From: Apteryx mantelli
Taxonomy: Eukaryota > Chordata > Aves > Apterygiformes > Apterygidae
DNA: 64,000 nt
Assembly: GCF_036417845.1 (NCBI RefSeq)
Contig: NC_090020.1
Coordinates: 31,356,425 to 31,420,424, forward strand
Direction: 5' to 3'
Below are positions 1-13,110 of this stretch, piece after piece (within the stretch, counting starts at the first letter, position 1; every line of letters starts with the position of its first letter). The notes beneath the pieces are model-generated. The model was not told where the DNA came from. It searched no databases and saw nothing but the letters and a program-made list of their open reading frames with translations. A program made the translations under genes and the position numbers.

Positions 1-3000
1 TTACTAATAGTTTTGAACCTACAGCCAACCTTATTAATTAGCTTTTACAGTATTTACTAGTCTAATCTCTTCACAGCGTAGCTGTGTACTTGATGTGCAT
101 CATATATGTTGTACATGTATAACTGTGTTGGCCTTAAGTTCGTTTTTTTTAATTTCTGCTTTTAGAATGTATTTTTTTTTAAAAGCCAATTAAAGTTTAA
201 ATGAAAACTTTTTGATGGAAACTCCTTAGTCCCTTTCAAAGGAAAATATCCATCTTATTGTGTTTAAAGGTATCAGAAATGGATTATTTGTTTTTTATTT
301 CTTTCTTTACTTTTCTTTTTTTTTTGAAAACAGTAGAATTCAAAATCCTGTCTGGGGTAGAGGATGAATGACAAGAGAATTCTATGCAATATTGATATAA
401 CTTGCTAAGAATGTAAAATTGGTAGCTAAAAGTGGGATTTTCCAATTGGATTGGTGGCCTCTTCCTTCTCTTAATAATGGCTGCTAGGCCATTGGAAACT
501 GCTGTAAGAGATTGTCATTATCACCTTCCTCCTTTTCCCCCTCCCCGGCCCCAGCCTCCCAAAAGGAGACATCCTTTGAGACTCCAAGTGATTTAGGAAA
601 AACTAGAGATAATTTAAGTAAAGTAAAAATGTTGGGGGTGGGGGGATGGGAAAGCTTTGTAAGACATACACGTTTTTAGGCTTTATTTCATACCGTTAAA
701 TGCATGAATTCCTGTGTCCTTTTCCTTCCTCTCCTCCCCCTTCCCTCCCTACTCTAAAGAGAACCTGAGCAAACCGTGACCCTGTGAGTCATCTTTGGGC
801 TCTTACTTTCTGAGAAGCTGTTGGGGATCATGCATCATTTAGAACTGTAACAGCAAAGGTTTTTGTCTTTATGAAACCTGAGTTGCTGAAACCTTGATTT
901 CAAGAAAAAAACTGTTAGGGAACTGACCAAGCTTCATCTCATGTAATCCCTTCAATAGGAAATACAGCTAACTATAAGCCTCTAGTGCAGTTTTATGGAA
1001 ACCTCTTCATTTTTTTGTATTATAGTTATGGAAAAAGCTTAATTTCCTTTGAAGTTTTGGGTTTACCCTGAAAGAGGGTGAGGAGACCTTAAAGTTTCAG
1101 CTAGATTAATAGCCCATGCGTTTTATTCTACTTGTATAAAGCAAGAGTGATGTCATTCAAACCACTTAAATTGAATCAAATTAAGTGTTATCTTTATCTT
1201 AGCTGATCAAATCACACCTGCCCCTCTTTTTTGAATCTGTATTAAGGATTAGTCATCTTTGCTATAAGAAGTTCATGCTTCACTGTCCTTTGCCTTAAAG
1301 GCACTGTGTTATTTTTCTGACTTTTCCTTCTCCCCCCTCCCTGCATTGTCCCTGTCTTCATTTTTAGAATGTTCTTCCTGGAAGGCTATTGCTGTGCATG
1401 TTCTCAAGTACAAGCAACAAAAATCTCAATACCATCAAGCTGTTTAGTGCTTGAATTTGCACAGTAAATACTTCAATATAATTTTCTGGCATGTAATGAT
1501 TCCATGTCTGTATTTAAGTCTATAGAAATAATGAGAAATATTATATAGTTTTGTAACTTTCAGGCAAGAAAAAGAATGAAAGGAACTGATATTGAGAACA
1601 CATGCTTAGTTAAGGGCAGCATGTCAAACAGAAAATGCCATATGTGATTGTGTGTGCCAAACTGAAGTCATTGGTTCATGCTTAATCCAGTTCATCGGTT
1701 CTCAAAACCAAGATCTGTATTACTAGTCCAGCAGTTTTGCTCTGCATGTATGTATATTGCCTCTATGAGCCAAGCAATGGTGCATGTCTCAGTCTTTCAG
1801 ATAATCAAGAGTTCTTATTAGGGGCCAAATTCAGGGAACAAGCTGTGTGCTTTACAGATTCTGGAAATGATCAGGAATAAAGGTATGACCATGCTTCTGC
1901 TAGGGAGTGCAACAGAATTCCTGTAAAAGCTGCTGAAGCCAATTGCTCTGGCATCCCTGAGTTACATGTAGCCCTCTAGCAGAAAGCAGTCCCTGCTCTT
2001 CCCTTCTTCATGCTATTTCAAATATCCACTTTTTCTTGCTAACAGTCTGTCAAGTAGACTTCTACATTTGCAGTGTTTCTGTCTCTCTATTCAAACTCGG
2101 AAGCTGTGTTCTTCAGGAATATTTTCACATTAATGGAAAAATAACTGCATTCTTTCATTACTGATCACAATGGAAACTTCTGCTTAATTCACTTTTAAAG
2201 TATGAAACCTACAGTGTTGTCACATGAAGTCTTGGATGTTATTAACATAAATGATGAAAGTTTGTTCTTGCTGCCTTTTTCAGCTGTTACAGAAACTGAA
2301 AGCAGTATCTTGGCTTTGACTGTGCCAGTTATCTGTATCAGAAGATCTCATTTAAAACCTCCATCACTAAGGCAAGGGAATAGAAGGAAGAAAATTCTGT
2401 GAGAAACTTAGCTGTGCCCTGCCTCCATTACGGATATTCACTCTCAGACTGTAGAGCGAGGCAGTGGCTAGACCAAAGAATGTGGCAGGATTCCAAATAA
2501 GGCTGTGGAGAACAGCTTGAGGACTCAGCTAATCCTACTAGATAACGATTTGGCCGCAGCAGTGCCTGTGTTTATAACCTGGCAGCTTCTTTCTTGTTGA
2601 ATTAAGACAGTATTCTAAGGAAGCAACAGCTAGTTGTAATAACATCACCTTAAAATGCTACTTAGGAATATTAAAGGATAAAGGATTTTGTAAAGGGTGT
2701 CCAGTCTGAAAGTGTTACTGTGACTTCACATTAAATTGATACTTCTGTGAAAAGTCTCCTACTGGTATGGCCTGAAGTTAAGTAGAGAATGGAACAATCT
2801 TAGATGAAATAGTAATAAAATATTAATAGCTTTAAGCTTTTCCCTGCAGGGAGAGAAGAGTGACTACCATGAAGTATTTTAGGGTTATCTGGTGTCAGGC
2901 AAACTTAAATGTATTTACCAGGGAAAAAAGGGCAAAACGGACTTTAAAAAGTAAATATTCATTTCAAATCCAATTCTCTGCATTATAGTCCTAGAAGAAA

Positions 3001-3188
3001 CAGAATGCTAAGAATAATGACAGCAAACTGGAGGTTAAGGGCAGCCTGACATTGAAATTCTTTTTTCAATCCAAAGTAAGAGGTAGAAGTTTTTTTACAA
3101 ATTTTCTTCTTGTATAGGTGTGCATAGCAGACTCTTACATCAATGTGTCACTTTTTTAATTCTTTGTCCTTAAGGACTTTTGCCTATT
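1..3188. other. AT-rich non-coding DNA, no supported gene
   Basis: I see no supported coding exon here. The sequence is AT-rich with T-rich runs (for example near 145-180 and 300-325) and short C/T-rich stretches near 525-555 and 720-750. The first 1.6 kb has the texture of a long 3' untranslated region or conserved non-coding DNA, but no gene can be named and no upstream coding end is visible. A 66-codon frame at 2202-2402 has no family resemblance and is treated as chance. Confidence 0.4.
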
Positions 3189-3214
3189 CACATTGGGTTT
3201 TCTAACCCAATGTG
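3189..3214. repeat. perfect 11-bp inverted repeat (hairpin, 4-nt loop)
   Basis: The arm cacattgggtt at 3189-3199 is followed by the loop ttct and by its exact reverse complement at 3204-3214. It lies about 30 bp outside the low-coordinate edge of the CR1 fragment at 3245-3900. Whether it has any function is unknown; it could be a chance palindrome. Confidence 0.8.
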
Positions 3215-3244
3215 CACAATTGCAGTGTGTTCTGTCAGAATCTG

Positions 3245-3900
3245 TCCTATTCCTGCTTCTTAGCCTCTTCTCAAGGCTGAACAAACCCACCTTTCTCAGT
3301 CTCTCACATGTTTCAGCCCCCTGAAGACCCTGGCAGCCATCCGCTAGACCTGTTCCACTATGTCATTGTCTTTCTTGTACTAAGGAGCCTGAAACTGGAC
3401 ACAGTGCTCCACATGCAGTCTCACAAGTGCTGAATAGAGTTGAAGGATCACTTTCCTGGACCTGCTTGCTACTCTTTCTAATACAGCCTGGTATGTGTTT
3501 GGTCATCTTTGCTGCAAGGGCACACTACTGACTCATGTTCAGCTTGTCCTCCAAGGCGCACAGGTCTTACTCTGTAAGGCTGATTTCTAACTAGGTGGCC
3601 CCCAGCCTATACTGTTGTGTGGGGTTATTCCCACCCAGATGAAAGCCTTTGCATTTGCCTTTGTTTAACTTGATGAGGTTTCTGTCAGTCTCTCTCTCCA
3701 GCCTGCCAAGGTCCATGTCTTCTAGTGTACTGACTGCTCCCCTCTGAGTTTGGTACCTTCTCCATTGCTTTCGCCTTATCCACACAGTCAATAATCTCAA
3801 TGTAGAAGATAATCATATTGGTCAGACATGATTTGTCTTTAGTAAACCCATGCTGGCTGTTCCCAATCACCTGCAGGGGCTATCTCTCATTAGATCCAAC
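3245..3900 (-). mobile_element. old CR1 LINE fragment, ORF2 reverse-transcriptase part, internally deleted
   Basis: Read on the minus strand, this matches the CR1 ORF2 protein in two pieces. Near 3870-3790 it encodes a NSQHGFTKDKSCLTN-type reverse-transcriptase segment. Near 3700-3600 it encodes LNKGKCKGFHLGGNNPTQQY, which corresponds to the post-catalytic region. The stretch expected between them, holding the catalytic aspartates (YLDF and FADD boxes), is missing, so the copy is internally deleted. Towards 3245 the C-terminal 'SLEKRRL'-like part is still readable at DNA level (gttcagccttgagaagaggct on the minus strand), and then similarity stops before the usual 3' tail. Many stops and frame changes show it is an old dead copy. 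CR1-like sequence may continue more weakly to about 4075. The 5' boundary is uncertain. Confidence 0.85.
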
Positions 3901-6900
3901 TAGATACCTAAATAAGCTGCAGTCTGTTCTCCTGAAGGTCAAGGATTGTGATTTTATTATTTGTCTTTCTCACTTCTCTCAGAATTTTAAACTCTGCAAC
4001 TCCCTTAACCTTCCTATTTCAGGGTTTTTTTGTTTTTTGTTTTTTTGCAAATAGCAGGTCCCACCAAGTGTTTTACCTCGTTGCCTCATGGATCACCTGC
4101 TTCTTTTGTTATCTGTAAGTTTGCATTTGTAAGTTATTTAGGAGGACTTTATCATAGGTTTCATATTGTAATACAAGTCACTTAATATTGGCTTTAAAAT
4201 ACCTTTTACTGTATCGCAGTGTTACAGGATGAGGGAATAAAATACTGTTTCACTGGAAAATACTACTTAAAAAGCAATGGCAATATATAGCCTATTGTTT
4301 TGTGGCAAATGAATATAAAATTTAACTTTTACACTATTTTCAAGGACAAAACTCTTTGATTTCCAAAAAAGGGAGGGCGGGAAGTGCTGTGAATATGAAT
4401 AGGGGTAAGACACAGGCTTCTTAAATGTCATCTGCTTTGGGAATACAGTTTGGTTGGACAAACAACTGAGACATTCATAGAATGTATGAGGTATGAGTTA
4501 CAGATACGAGGCCTTTCAGGGCAAGGGTATTTCCCTATTTTTCTGAGGGGACCTCTCACCACAAAGCCATTGTGCCAAAGAAAAAGAAATCTGCCTCAGT
4601 TCTGTGACTACTCCAAGAGCAGTAAGAACGAGAATCCAAGTGGCTGAAGGCATCTAATATTCAGCTAAATTAAGCACCTAATCTCTAGAGGAAAGTGAGA
4701 ACTTGGAGACATTCTGTATTTAACATTTTTTACTAGTATTGCCATCCCCCTGCTCAGCAATTTAGCCTTCTTTAAAAGCACCTGACTCCGCATTGACTGT
4801 GCAGAGGGCCTATACAGTCAACCTGTCTGGTTAACTAGACCACCTTGCAATGTACAACAAATTCTTTGCCTTTGTGTCTAACTTTGGTAGTTTTAAATTT
4901 TGTCCTTGGATGAGAATAGCCTTTGCTATAAGGAAAAAAGCAGGTGATTATTTCTGTGTAAAGGGTCAAAGGTTTTCTTTAATGATGTTGATGATAATTA
5001 CATGACAAAGTATGAGGAAATGGTAGCATTAACTGTAGCAGATGACAGTCTGATTTACTCTTGAAGTACTGGTAGAATCATAACCTTCACAAAGCATTCT
5101 TTTGAATTAAAAATGATATTATTAAATGGTGAAAATATGCATATGTACAAAGAATCTGTGATGTGAAAGTCTGATTTATGATAATTGAAAGGAAGTATTC
5201 TACTAACAGCACTTAGGTAATAACTGTAATTACAAGCTAAATGCTCACAACTGACTTTTCTGTATATAAGACAGTTTCATTTAATATTTACAATTGCAGT
5301 GCAATCATCATTTAAAAACAAACAGTACTATATATAAAAAAGGGCAAGTATTATTGCTATTAAATCACAAATCTGGCATTTATTGTAAAGAAAAACATAG
5401 CAGCCCCTGCACTGCTGGATACCTAAGCAGATGCTTAGATAATTTACCCCTGATACCAGCTGTTTGTGTAGTTGTCCTCATACAGTTTCTGCAAACTAGA
5501 AAATACATTGCCATTAAGTAGAAAGTGTAAATAAGGATCCCCTTATTTAAAACATTCAAAAAATCTTTCAGTAGATACATTTGGTGAAAACACATGTGGA
5601 TCCTTTTACTTACAGATTGAGGGTTTCCTCTTGAGTACAAAAATTGATGAAAAATACCCTTGAGCTGCCAAGACCTAAACTAACATACTGCATAAAACAT
5701 GTGCAGCAAGTGTCTAAACAAAATAAATGTTATGCCTCTTAAAAATGTGTGTTAAAGTATGCAAGAACACTGAAAGAGATTTTACCTTTTATTTTACAAG
5801 TCAGTAACAACACACATGGTCAGATACAAAGGCTCAACTGACAAGCATCAACTTGTTAAATAATGTAATGAGATCACATATGATAGAGCAGGCAAAGCCA
5901 AAACAGAAGAAAAGCAGATGCCTTATCTAAAGAATCTGTTCCTTATTGTAAAAGGAAATTAGGTTGATGTGACGTGATTTGTTTTTAACAAATACGTTAG
6001 CTTTTATTTGTAACCTTATTTTCTAATACTAGAACATGGGCTTTAATCCTAGGTAATGTAAAATAGTAGAGAGCAATGTAAAATAATCTTCAGTATCTCT
6101 AGCAAAATACTAAATCTGCTGTTTGTAGTATTGGTGAGGGTAGATGACAAAGCATGAAGCAGAAACAGTTCTGGACTTTCTTTTATCAGGTGATACCAGT
6201 TAGGCTACTATTCCTTCCCCAGTTGTATTTAAAACTCCTGATTCAGTGATCCCTCTTCTACTTCTGCTATTCGAAAAGCAGAACTGGGAATTAGTTTGGT
6301 TAATATCTTAGTAGTGACCCTTTTGAAGTTAATAACGAGTAAATTAGGCCCTGGCTACACAACCAAAAATTACAAAATGAAATAACTGTGTATACTCACA
6401 GCTAAGTATTAACTATCTATTTAGGTCTACTAATCAATTTGAATAGACTGTAGCAAATGTACCAAATGAAACATGACTATGTTTTTATCCTTTGTTGTAT
6501 ATTTTATATTCTTTTAATAGCAGGTTATTCTTCTGTCACAGACTGTGATATACTTCAACAGTATACTGTGTATTGATGCAGCTCTTAGAAAATCATTGTC
6601 TTGTGAACAGGAATAAACTATTGTTACTGCCTGTGTTGCTGCTACTTTGTAGAAGAAGACTTTCTTTAAAAAAAAATTATTTTCAGCTACAGATATATGA
6701 AAATGTGCGATAAGAAAAATATTAAGTACTCTTTCACAGTGATTTGATAATCTTAAACAGATTTAAATTAACAGCTTAACATTATTTATGAAAAACTTGT
6801 TATTTTGTAAATTGAATAGTTTTGAATCTAAAAATACAACCTTATGTCTTCAGTGTAATTTTCCACTTTAGATCTTCCTGAGAAATACAGTCAGTTTATT

Positions 6901-9684
6901 CATATTGTATTCTATCAGGGATGATTTCAAAATTCAAGAGAGGTGTTCTCTGATGGAAATAAGCAAATCAAGATGGGGACATGTTCTAGTATGTTGTCAG
7001 CTAAGATTTTGTTGTAGTCTAATGTTGGGAAATTGTGTGTGTCTATTGCTGGCTTAATTTTGCAAGAGTGAGAGACTGTGAGAGGGGGAGGATTTGTGAG
7101 TGGAAAAGGAAGGTGTGATTGGTAAGACTGTCAGGTATCTTAAAGAAAGGATATTTAAACAGAATATTTCTTTACATCAGTGAAAAAGGTAAAGCAACAT
7201 AAAAAGAACATTCTATTAAGCATTGTTTGGTGACTTTAATTTGTTTTTATAGAAAAATATATTTAAACTAAGGTTGCTGGTCTAGGCAAGGAAATAATGT
7301 TCTTCATAGATACTGTGTATCTGTGTTGAAGTAGTGCTGTCTGCAGAGCAATTAATAGCAAAACTTTTATTGGACCTATTCATGGTAGACCTTCATGCAA
7401 AATGAGTACTGTTTAATATTTCCCTAGTACTTGGACACTTCATGTGTCAAAACTTTCAGGCTGCTGTGCTTTTGACAATAGTGTCCCATCCAGCATATTG
7501 TCAGAAGCAAAAAATTGCATGTTCATTTTAAGGAAAAAGCCAGTAAAAAGCTTCCATGTCTGGGCTAGCTTGAGGCTTTTGAGTTGCACTATCTGGATTT
7601 GTTTGTTGTTTATGGGGGACAGATTCAGGGCAACTATACTACTCATGATACAATTGACACAAACTGAAAAAATCTGTGGACATTGTACTATCAGTATAGA
7701 GATGGTTAGATTGGGATAATCTATACTGGTTTCCAGAAGCTGTGTAATAAGCCCAGTTAATAAAGTAGTGTCCATATCAGGGCAATAAATCAGTATAGCT
7801 ATGCAAAGTATAGAAGAATAAAGGCAAATCATACCTCTAAATGCCTTAAGATTTAGTGGGAAATTGGCTGACTGAAAAAAAAAAAAGGACCTGATCATTT
7901 TGTGCAGTAGTCCCACATCTATTTTAGATCAGTATAAGCCAGCATTGTCATTGAAAGAAACCATTAGACCTCTCCTGCCCCGTTTTCATGCTTGCACACC
8001 ATCTTCCTTGTGCTGGGTTCAAAACTATAACATCACCATAATGCTGCCAGGTTAACAACTATCTTTAACTGATGCTGCTGGATTGGATTTTAGCCTGGAT
8101 CATTTTCCTGAGGAGTGAAGGAGGAAATGGTGCATGGGTGGAAAGAAGCAGGAGAGGTCATGGAGCAATATATGCTAGTTCAAAGCATGTCAAACTACAG
8201 CCATAGACACAGTTCAGCCGAGGGATAGCAACAGGCGTCTTTTGGACCCAGCTGGAGGAAAGTAGGATGAAATTATAGGAAGAAACCACGTAAAAAACAC
8301 AAGAGAAGGAAGCTAAGAAATTCAGCACTTGAATATAACAATGAAAAAAAGCTTACTTTATCCTCTCTTCCATGAAGGAAGCGATGGCTTTGTTAGCAGT
8401 AGTAAAGAATAATAAACAAAGAAAGAGGGAAAAGAGGGAAATTCTAAACTGTTTGGGACACTGAAAAAGAATAGTTGATTGTAGAAATCCTGATTCAGCT
8501 GCAGGAGATGCCAAAAAAGATCATATATATTTATACCGATTAAAAATGCCAGTGAAGGTATCCAAAATAATTAGAAGAATTTACTTAATTTGAGGGGATT
8601 TAGTATCTACATTGTGTGGGATTTTCCTAGTCGAAAGAGAAAGGAAGGCACAGTGAAGCATTATTTTCACATAAGTATTCCACTGAACTTTAAATTCTTA
8701 TGTCTGAAAGCTTTAAGATATGGACTGTATATCTGTGAATGAGTGTACCAATATCATCTATACAATAATGTCTAAATCTCCCCAACCGGTTGCAACATAT
8801 TACCATATTTTTAAAATAGACTTGAATGATAGTGTAACTTCATGTTTCAGGACATAACTTGGGAGGGTATGGAATGCAGCTATTACTCAGGCAAATGGAA
8901 TTGTAGTTTTATTTTATTTTTTTCCCCCCCAAGAAAAACCCACATTGTGTCTCAGTGTCTTTGGAACCTAATACTGCCCCTGCATGTTGATTCACTGCAT
9001 TAAATTCATATCACTGAGTACAGGCCCGATTGTAAGAGTTCCCACATGTCTCTTAGTTAGGAACATACCTTCTTTCCACTTACTAATATCCTAATTCTTG
9101 TAAGTTGCATTTGTGAAGAACCAACTGGTCTATTAAGTAGGCTCCTTAAGCCATCAGAAAATAGACTACCAGGACAAATTTTGTAGCATTATTTACAACT
9201 GTGAATAGTACCTTGAGGGGAAAAAAGGATTCTGCTCAATGCTGAGTTTTCCCCTGATGCTTTCTAAATGATGCATTTATCTGTTCTTCATTTTTCTAAG
9301 TGTCTTCTCCAGCTGTGCAGTTATAATTCAGCAGTATCATGTACTGTCACTTCTACATTAGTAAATACCTAGGACCTGCTGAGTAATTATGAAATAACCT
9401 CATAATGAAATGCAGCAAGGAGTTCTAATTAAATTTTAAAGTTGCTTAACAACTATTCTACTTAAAATGAGAATTTTCCAACCATGTATCCTAATGAGTT
9501 CTCGGAATGCATTACTAAAAATGTACAAATGATATAGTAAACACAAAATGTGATTTTTCACGCCTTCAGTGTTTGGAAAAACATTTGTAAACAAAATAAA
9601 CTAATGTAAAAAAATCAAATATTAGCTGATGTTGCAATACTAGGGCAAGTACATTAAATTTTTTATAAATCTTTGTTTTATAAA
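3901..9684. other. AT-rich non-coding DNA, no supported gene
   Basis: The first 175 bases may still be weakly CR1-related. The rest is AT-rich with T-rich runs near 4025-4046 and an A-run at 7876-7887. One unusually long frame for such AT-rich DNA, 158 codons on the minus strand at 7440-7916, has no recognisable domain and no splice or promoter context, so it is not called as a gene. No known repeat was recognised between 4.1 and 9.6 kb. Confidence 0.5.
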
Positions 9685-9890
9685 CAAAAATATTAGAAGC
9701 CTGTATAGGGTAAGACCAACAGTCCACATAATTCAGTATTCTGGCCCTGAAAATGGCCATAGTGGGTGTCTTGGGTAGCATGGGAATATATACTACTATT
9801 TCCCCAATAAATTCTTTCAGCAGTTTCTGGTTCATGGACTCCCTAAGCCAGAGGTAGTACCTTTGCACTCAACAGTCCCCGATAGAAACT
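9685..9890 (-). mobile_element. ancient amniote interspersed repeat tail (minus strand)
   Basis: On the minus strand the end of this block reads like the widespread reptile/bird repeat tail in which 'atactgggctagatggaccattggtctgacccagtatgg' is followed by a short AT-rich end. Here the diverged form is ggactgttggtcttaccc, near 9730-9710. The other side (9845-9885) resembles the 'gaggcagtgc...ctcaacagtccctgatgga' part of the same kind of element. I recognise this from memory of amniote repeats and cannot align it, so the family name is left open (CR1/L2-related tail). A 100-codon minus-strand frame over it is a by-product of the repeat. Confidence 0.45.
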
Positions 9891-12142
9891 AACAAAAAGC
9901 AAAAATAGGACCAGAGTTGCACCAGAGGGTTTTTTCAATATAAAATGTTGAATAAAAATGTGATGATTGGATCCATCTTTCATTCAGGGTTTGCTAAAGT
10001 TGTATTTGCAGAACAAATATTTTGTCAGTCTATGTTGCACCTCTAGTAGAGAAGCTATCCCTTTCTAATACAACATAGACCTTATTCAGAATGCTTTCTG
10101 GTTTAAAAGAGGTAATATGCTCCCAATTAGTAATAGAAGTACAGTTAATGCCATAATCCATTCATGTTCCCATATAAAAAATTTTTCTTAATTCTTAAAG
10201 CCCACAAAAATAAACTCATCTATCCAAGCAGTAAAACCAACTAATTTAACCCACTAACTGAACACTGATAATTAATATTAGAGTAATTATAATAATATGA
10301 ATTAATACTTGTTTGGATACAGAATTCATAGCAATACTAAAAAAATAATGATGCTATTCTTTTGAAGATCTTTCTGAGAACTGATAACCTCAATAATGGT
10401 AGAGAGTATCATTTTATAGAAAATCTCTTAGATTAAAAAAGAAAAACACACAGAACTAGTTATATTACTAAAAATAATGCTTCAGTCATGCAGACAACCT
10501 TACCAAGAATTTAATCCTGTCTTCCAGTTTCTCACTTTCTTCTTGTATATACTGCTAATACTTTTTCTCCTTTGCTTTACAGGTTTTGTTTACTTAAACT
10601 GTACGATAATTAGGATTTGTACCATTTTTTTATTATGTGTAACTACGGTGTCTAAGATTATTGGTCCTGCTCTCAGCTGAAGCTTCTACATATATAGTAC
10701 TACAAAATATATAGTTCTCAACATAAAACCTATTGTTTTACCTATACTGCCCTCCAAAGTCTACTATTCTATAGAGGAAACCAAATAGAAAAAATTCTTT
10801 GGTCAGAAAATGCTGTATTTCTGCCCTTCAGTTTACAATCCTGAAGGCAGCTAAGGCTGCTAGTTTCACAAAAGCGAGATTACCAGAATGTGACACTTTT
10901 CCATCATGTTGCCTCCTTGCTCCAGGCTTTTTGAGTGATGAACAAAAAGACAGTGGGAAGACAATAAGTGGGAGTGAAGGAGTGATTTCTGTCCTAAGAA
11001 AGCGTGTGACTGGCATAACTTTTTTTTTTAACATCTCAAAAATATTAAGACTTTTCTGCTTACTTCCTGATATTTGAGCCTAAGGGTATTTATTTTCAAA
11101 CTTTCCTCCATAATTGGTATATATGGTGGGGGGTGGCCATCTTGTTGTGCTTTTTAAATGACTCCAGGTAATCGTGTAACAGCAGGAGTGGAGGCAGTGC
11201 TGTCTTCTTACTCCAGTATATTCCCTATATTTGTAGACGCTTTTTTGATATCCTGTGAAAATGTACCCAAATTTAATAAAAATAGGGTCTCTGAAGAAAA
11301 ATAGTTTACACATCCCCCCTCTGTTACAGCCTTTCTGTCTTAACCGTACTGCACGTGTGCGCTGCCTCTCGAGACCGAGATGACTGACTAGGACTTTCCC
11401 TGTAACTGCTGTTACTGGCTGTCAGTGGCACTCGCACTTAGCAGGCCGACTAAGATGAGGGAAATTTTTCGTGCCCTGCAGGCTGTAGAAGTCACTACCT
11501 CCGTGGAGAGAGATGGGCAATGGCAGTGGGGAGGCCTGAGTTTTTAGAAAACAGTAAGGGAAAGACAGATGCTGGACAAAGCAGAAGCATCAAAGATGCA
11601 GCAAAACACATTTTTGTAAAGGGCTGGGGGTGTAAAGGGGTTGTCCAAGGGCAGAGGACAATCCTGAGTTTTGGTGTACTGGTACAGAAGAATAGGAAGC
11701 AAAAGCTGGAGAGACGCATACGAGGGAGGCAAGAGCTCAGATCAGGTAGATAGAGAAGAGGAGGAAATTGGGGTATGTTAAAGTGTGCAGAGAGGAAAGA
11801 GCAGGAGAGGTAAAGTGAGAAACTTGAATAGACGTGGGAAAGTTGGAGCATGAACTGTAAGATGACAATGAAAGTTGGGACGCTGGAAACTTGCCCAACT
11901 GGGAGAAAAGAAGCTTAATGTTATGGCAGAAAGGGACAGGCAGCCTGAATGGGGGTATAATGCCTGTGAGCACAGAGAGGTGAGAGTTGGGATCGTATGC
12001 ACGAGTATTTCTAAAATATCCTTACAGGCACTGGGCAAAATAGCATGTTTTTTCTATCATCTTATTCTGAGAAATGACTCAACCATTTCTACTAAAATTT
12101 CTCTCAGTTTAGCTTGAGGCAGGAATCTAGCATGATGCTTGA
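9891..12142. other. non-coding DNA; purine-rich stretch at 11.5-12.0 kb
   Basis: The part to about 11.3 kb is AT-rich without recognised repeats. A good splice-acceptor-like tract (T/C-rich, ending ttacag at 10577-10582) has no supporting exon after it. From about 11480 to 12000 the plus strand is strongly purine-rich (many aggaga/ggaaag words). This creates overlapping open frames of up to 118 codons on the complementary pyrimidine-rich strand; I treat those as composition artefacts. The stretch may be an unclassified old repeat leading into the CR1 copy that follows. Confidence 0.45.
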
Positions 12143-12970
12143 ATGGTTAAAGTCCGAGTCAAAATGATCTTGCCAAATTGGATATATGGCCTTAAAAGAA
12201 ACAGAATGAAACTCAGTAGGAACAAGTACAAGATATTACACTTGAGGAGCAGTCAACTGCGCAAATTAAGTATGGGCCGTAATTGGTTAGGTCACAGTTT
12301 TTCAGGAAAGGATTTATTGGATGTAGCAGATCACAGGATGAGTGAGCTTGGGCCTCATGTGACTGTGAAAAAGATACAGGTTAGACAGGGAAGTGTAAAA
12401 GGAGTCTAACCAGAAAGATGCATGAACTAATTCTCCTCTGGCCTGCACTGGCAAATCTGTGCAGGTTTCCTGGGTCTAATTTTAGGAACTGCACTTTGGG
12501 AAGATGTGAAACAAATGCTGAAAGTCCAAACAAGCAGCAAGAATGATTGTCAGCAGAGAAAACATGTCCTGTGAGGAAAGGCTGAAAGAAATTCGGTTGT
12601 TTAACTAAAAGAGGACTTAAGGGAGGAACAGGAAAACCTAGTAGTTTTCAAATATGCATAAGGCTGTTACAGACACAGAGGATAATCTGTGCTCTGTATC
12701 TACAGAAGGACAAGAAGTAACAGACTTAAATTGCTGCAGAAAAGATTCAGGTTAGACATTAGGAAAAACTTATTAAAGGTACTACTCTCAGAGACCTGGA
12801 ACAGGTTGTCTGGGGAAGTTGTGGGAGTCCATAATCAGGAGGCTTTTAGGAACAGGTTAGACAGCATCACTCAGGAATAACCTGAGGATAGTTATTGTAG
12901 TTTGGGCCTAGGGAGTAGAACTAAATAATTTTGAGTCCCTTCAGATATGTTTTTCTGTGATTGTAAAATT
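12143..12970 (+). mobile_element. old CR1 LINE, 3' part of ORF2 plus 3' tail
   Basis: The copy starts in the post-catalytic region of ORF2: RMKLSRNKYKILHLR (about 12200-12255) corresponds to the CR1 '[14 protein letters not shown]' segment. It continues through a degraded middle (atgtcctgtgaggaaaggct, about 12565-12584, is the 'SYEERL' part). It ends with FRLDIRKNLLKVLLSETWNR (about 12747-12806), which matches the CR1 C-terminus. The 3' end (gtcccttcagatatgtttttctgtgatt, about 12935-12962) is a diverged CR1 tail. The spacing and word choice fit an older CR1 lineage than the copy at 38961-40290. It is 5'-truncated, as is usual for CR1, and has multiple stops. Confidence 0.8.
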
Positions 12971-13072
12971 ATGTGCAGCTGAAAAGTATTTTTAGATTAA
13001 AATGCAGAGTGTTTAAGAATATGAACACTTGACATGTTTCTAAAGCTAACCCAGAGGTGGATGTGGCTATAC

Positions 13073-13110
<38 letters not shown>

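Noticed and set aside
11495..12038. Overlapping minus-strand frames of up to 118 codons
   Set aside because: The plus strand is purine-rich here, which removes stop codons from the complement; there is no domain and three frames overlap.
13040..13107. Processed pseudogene ending in a 32-A tail
   Set aside because: No parent mRNA similarity and no convincing target-site duplication; simple A-run preferred.
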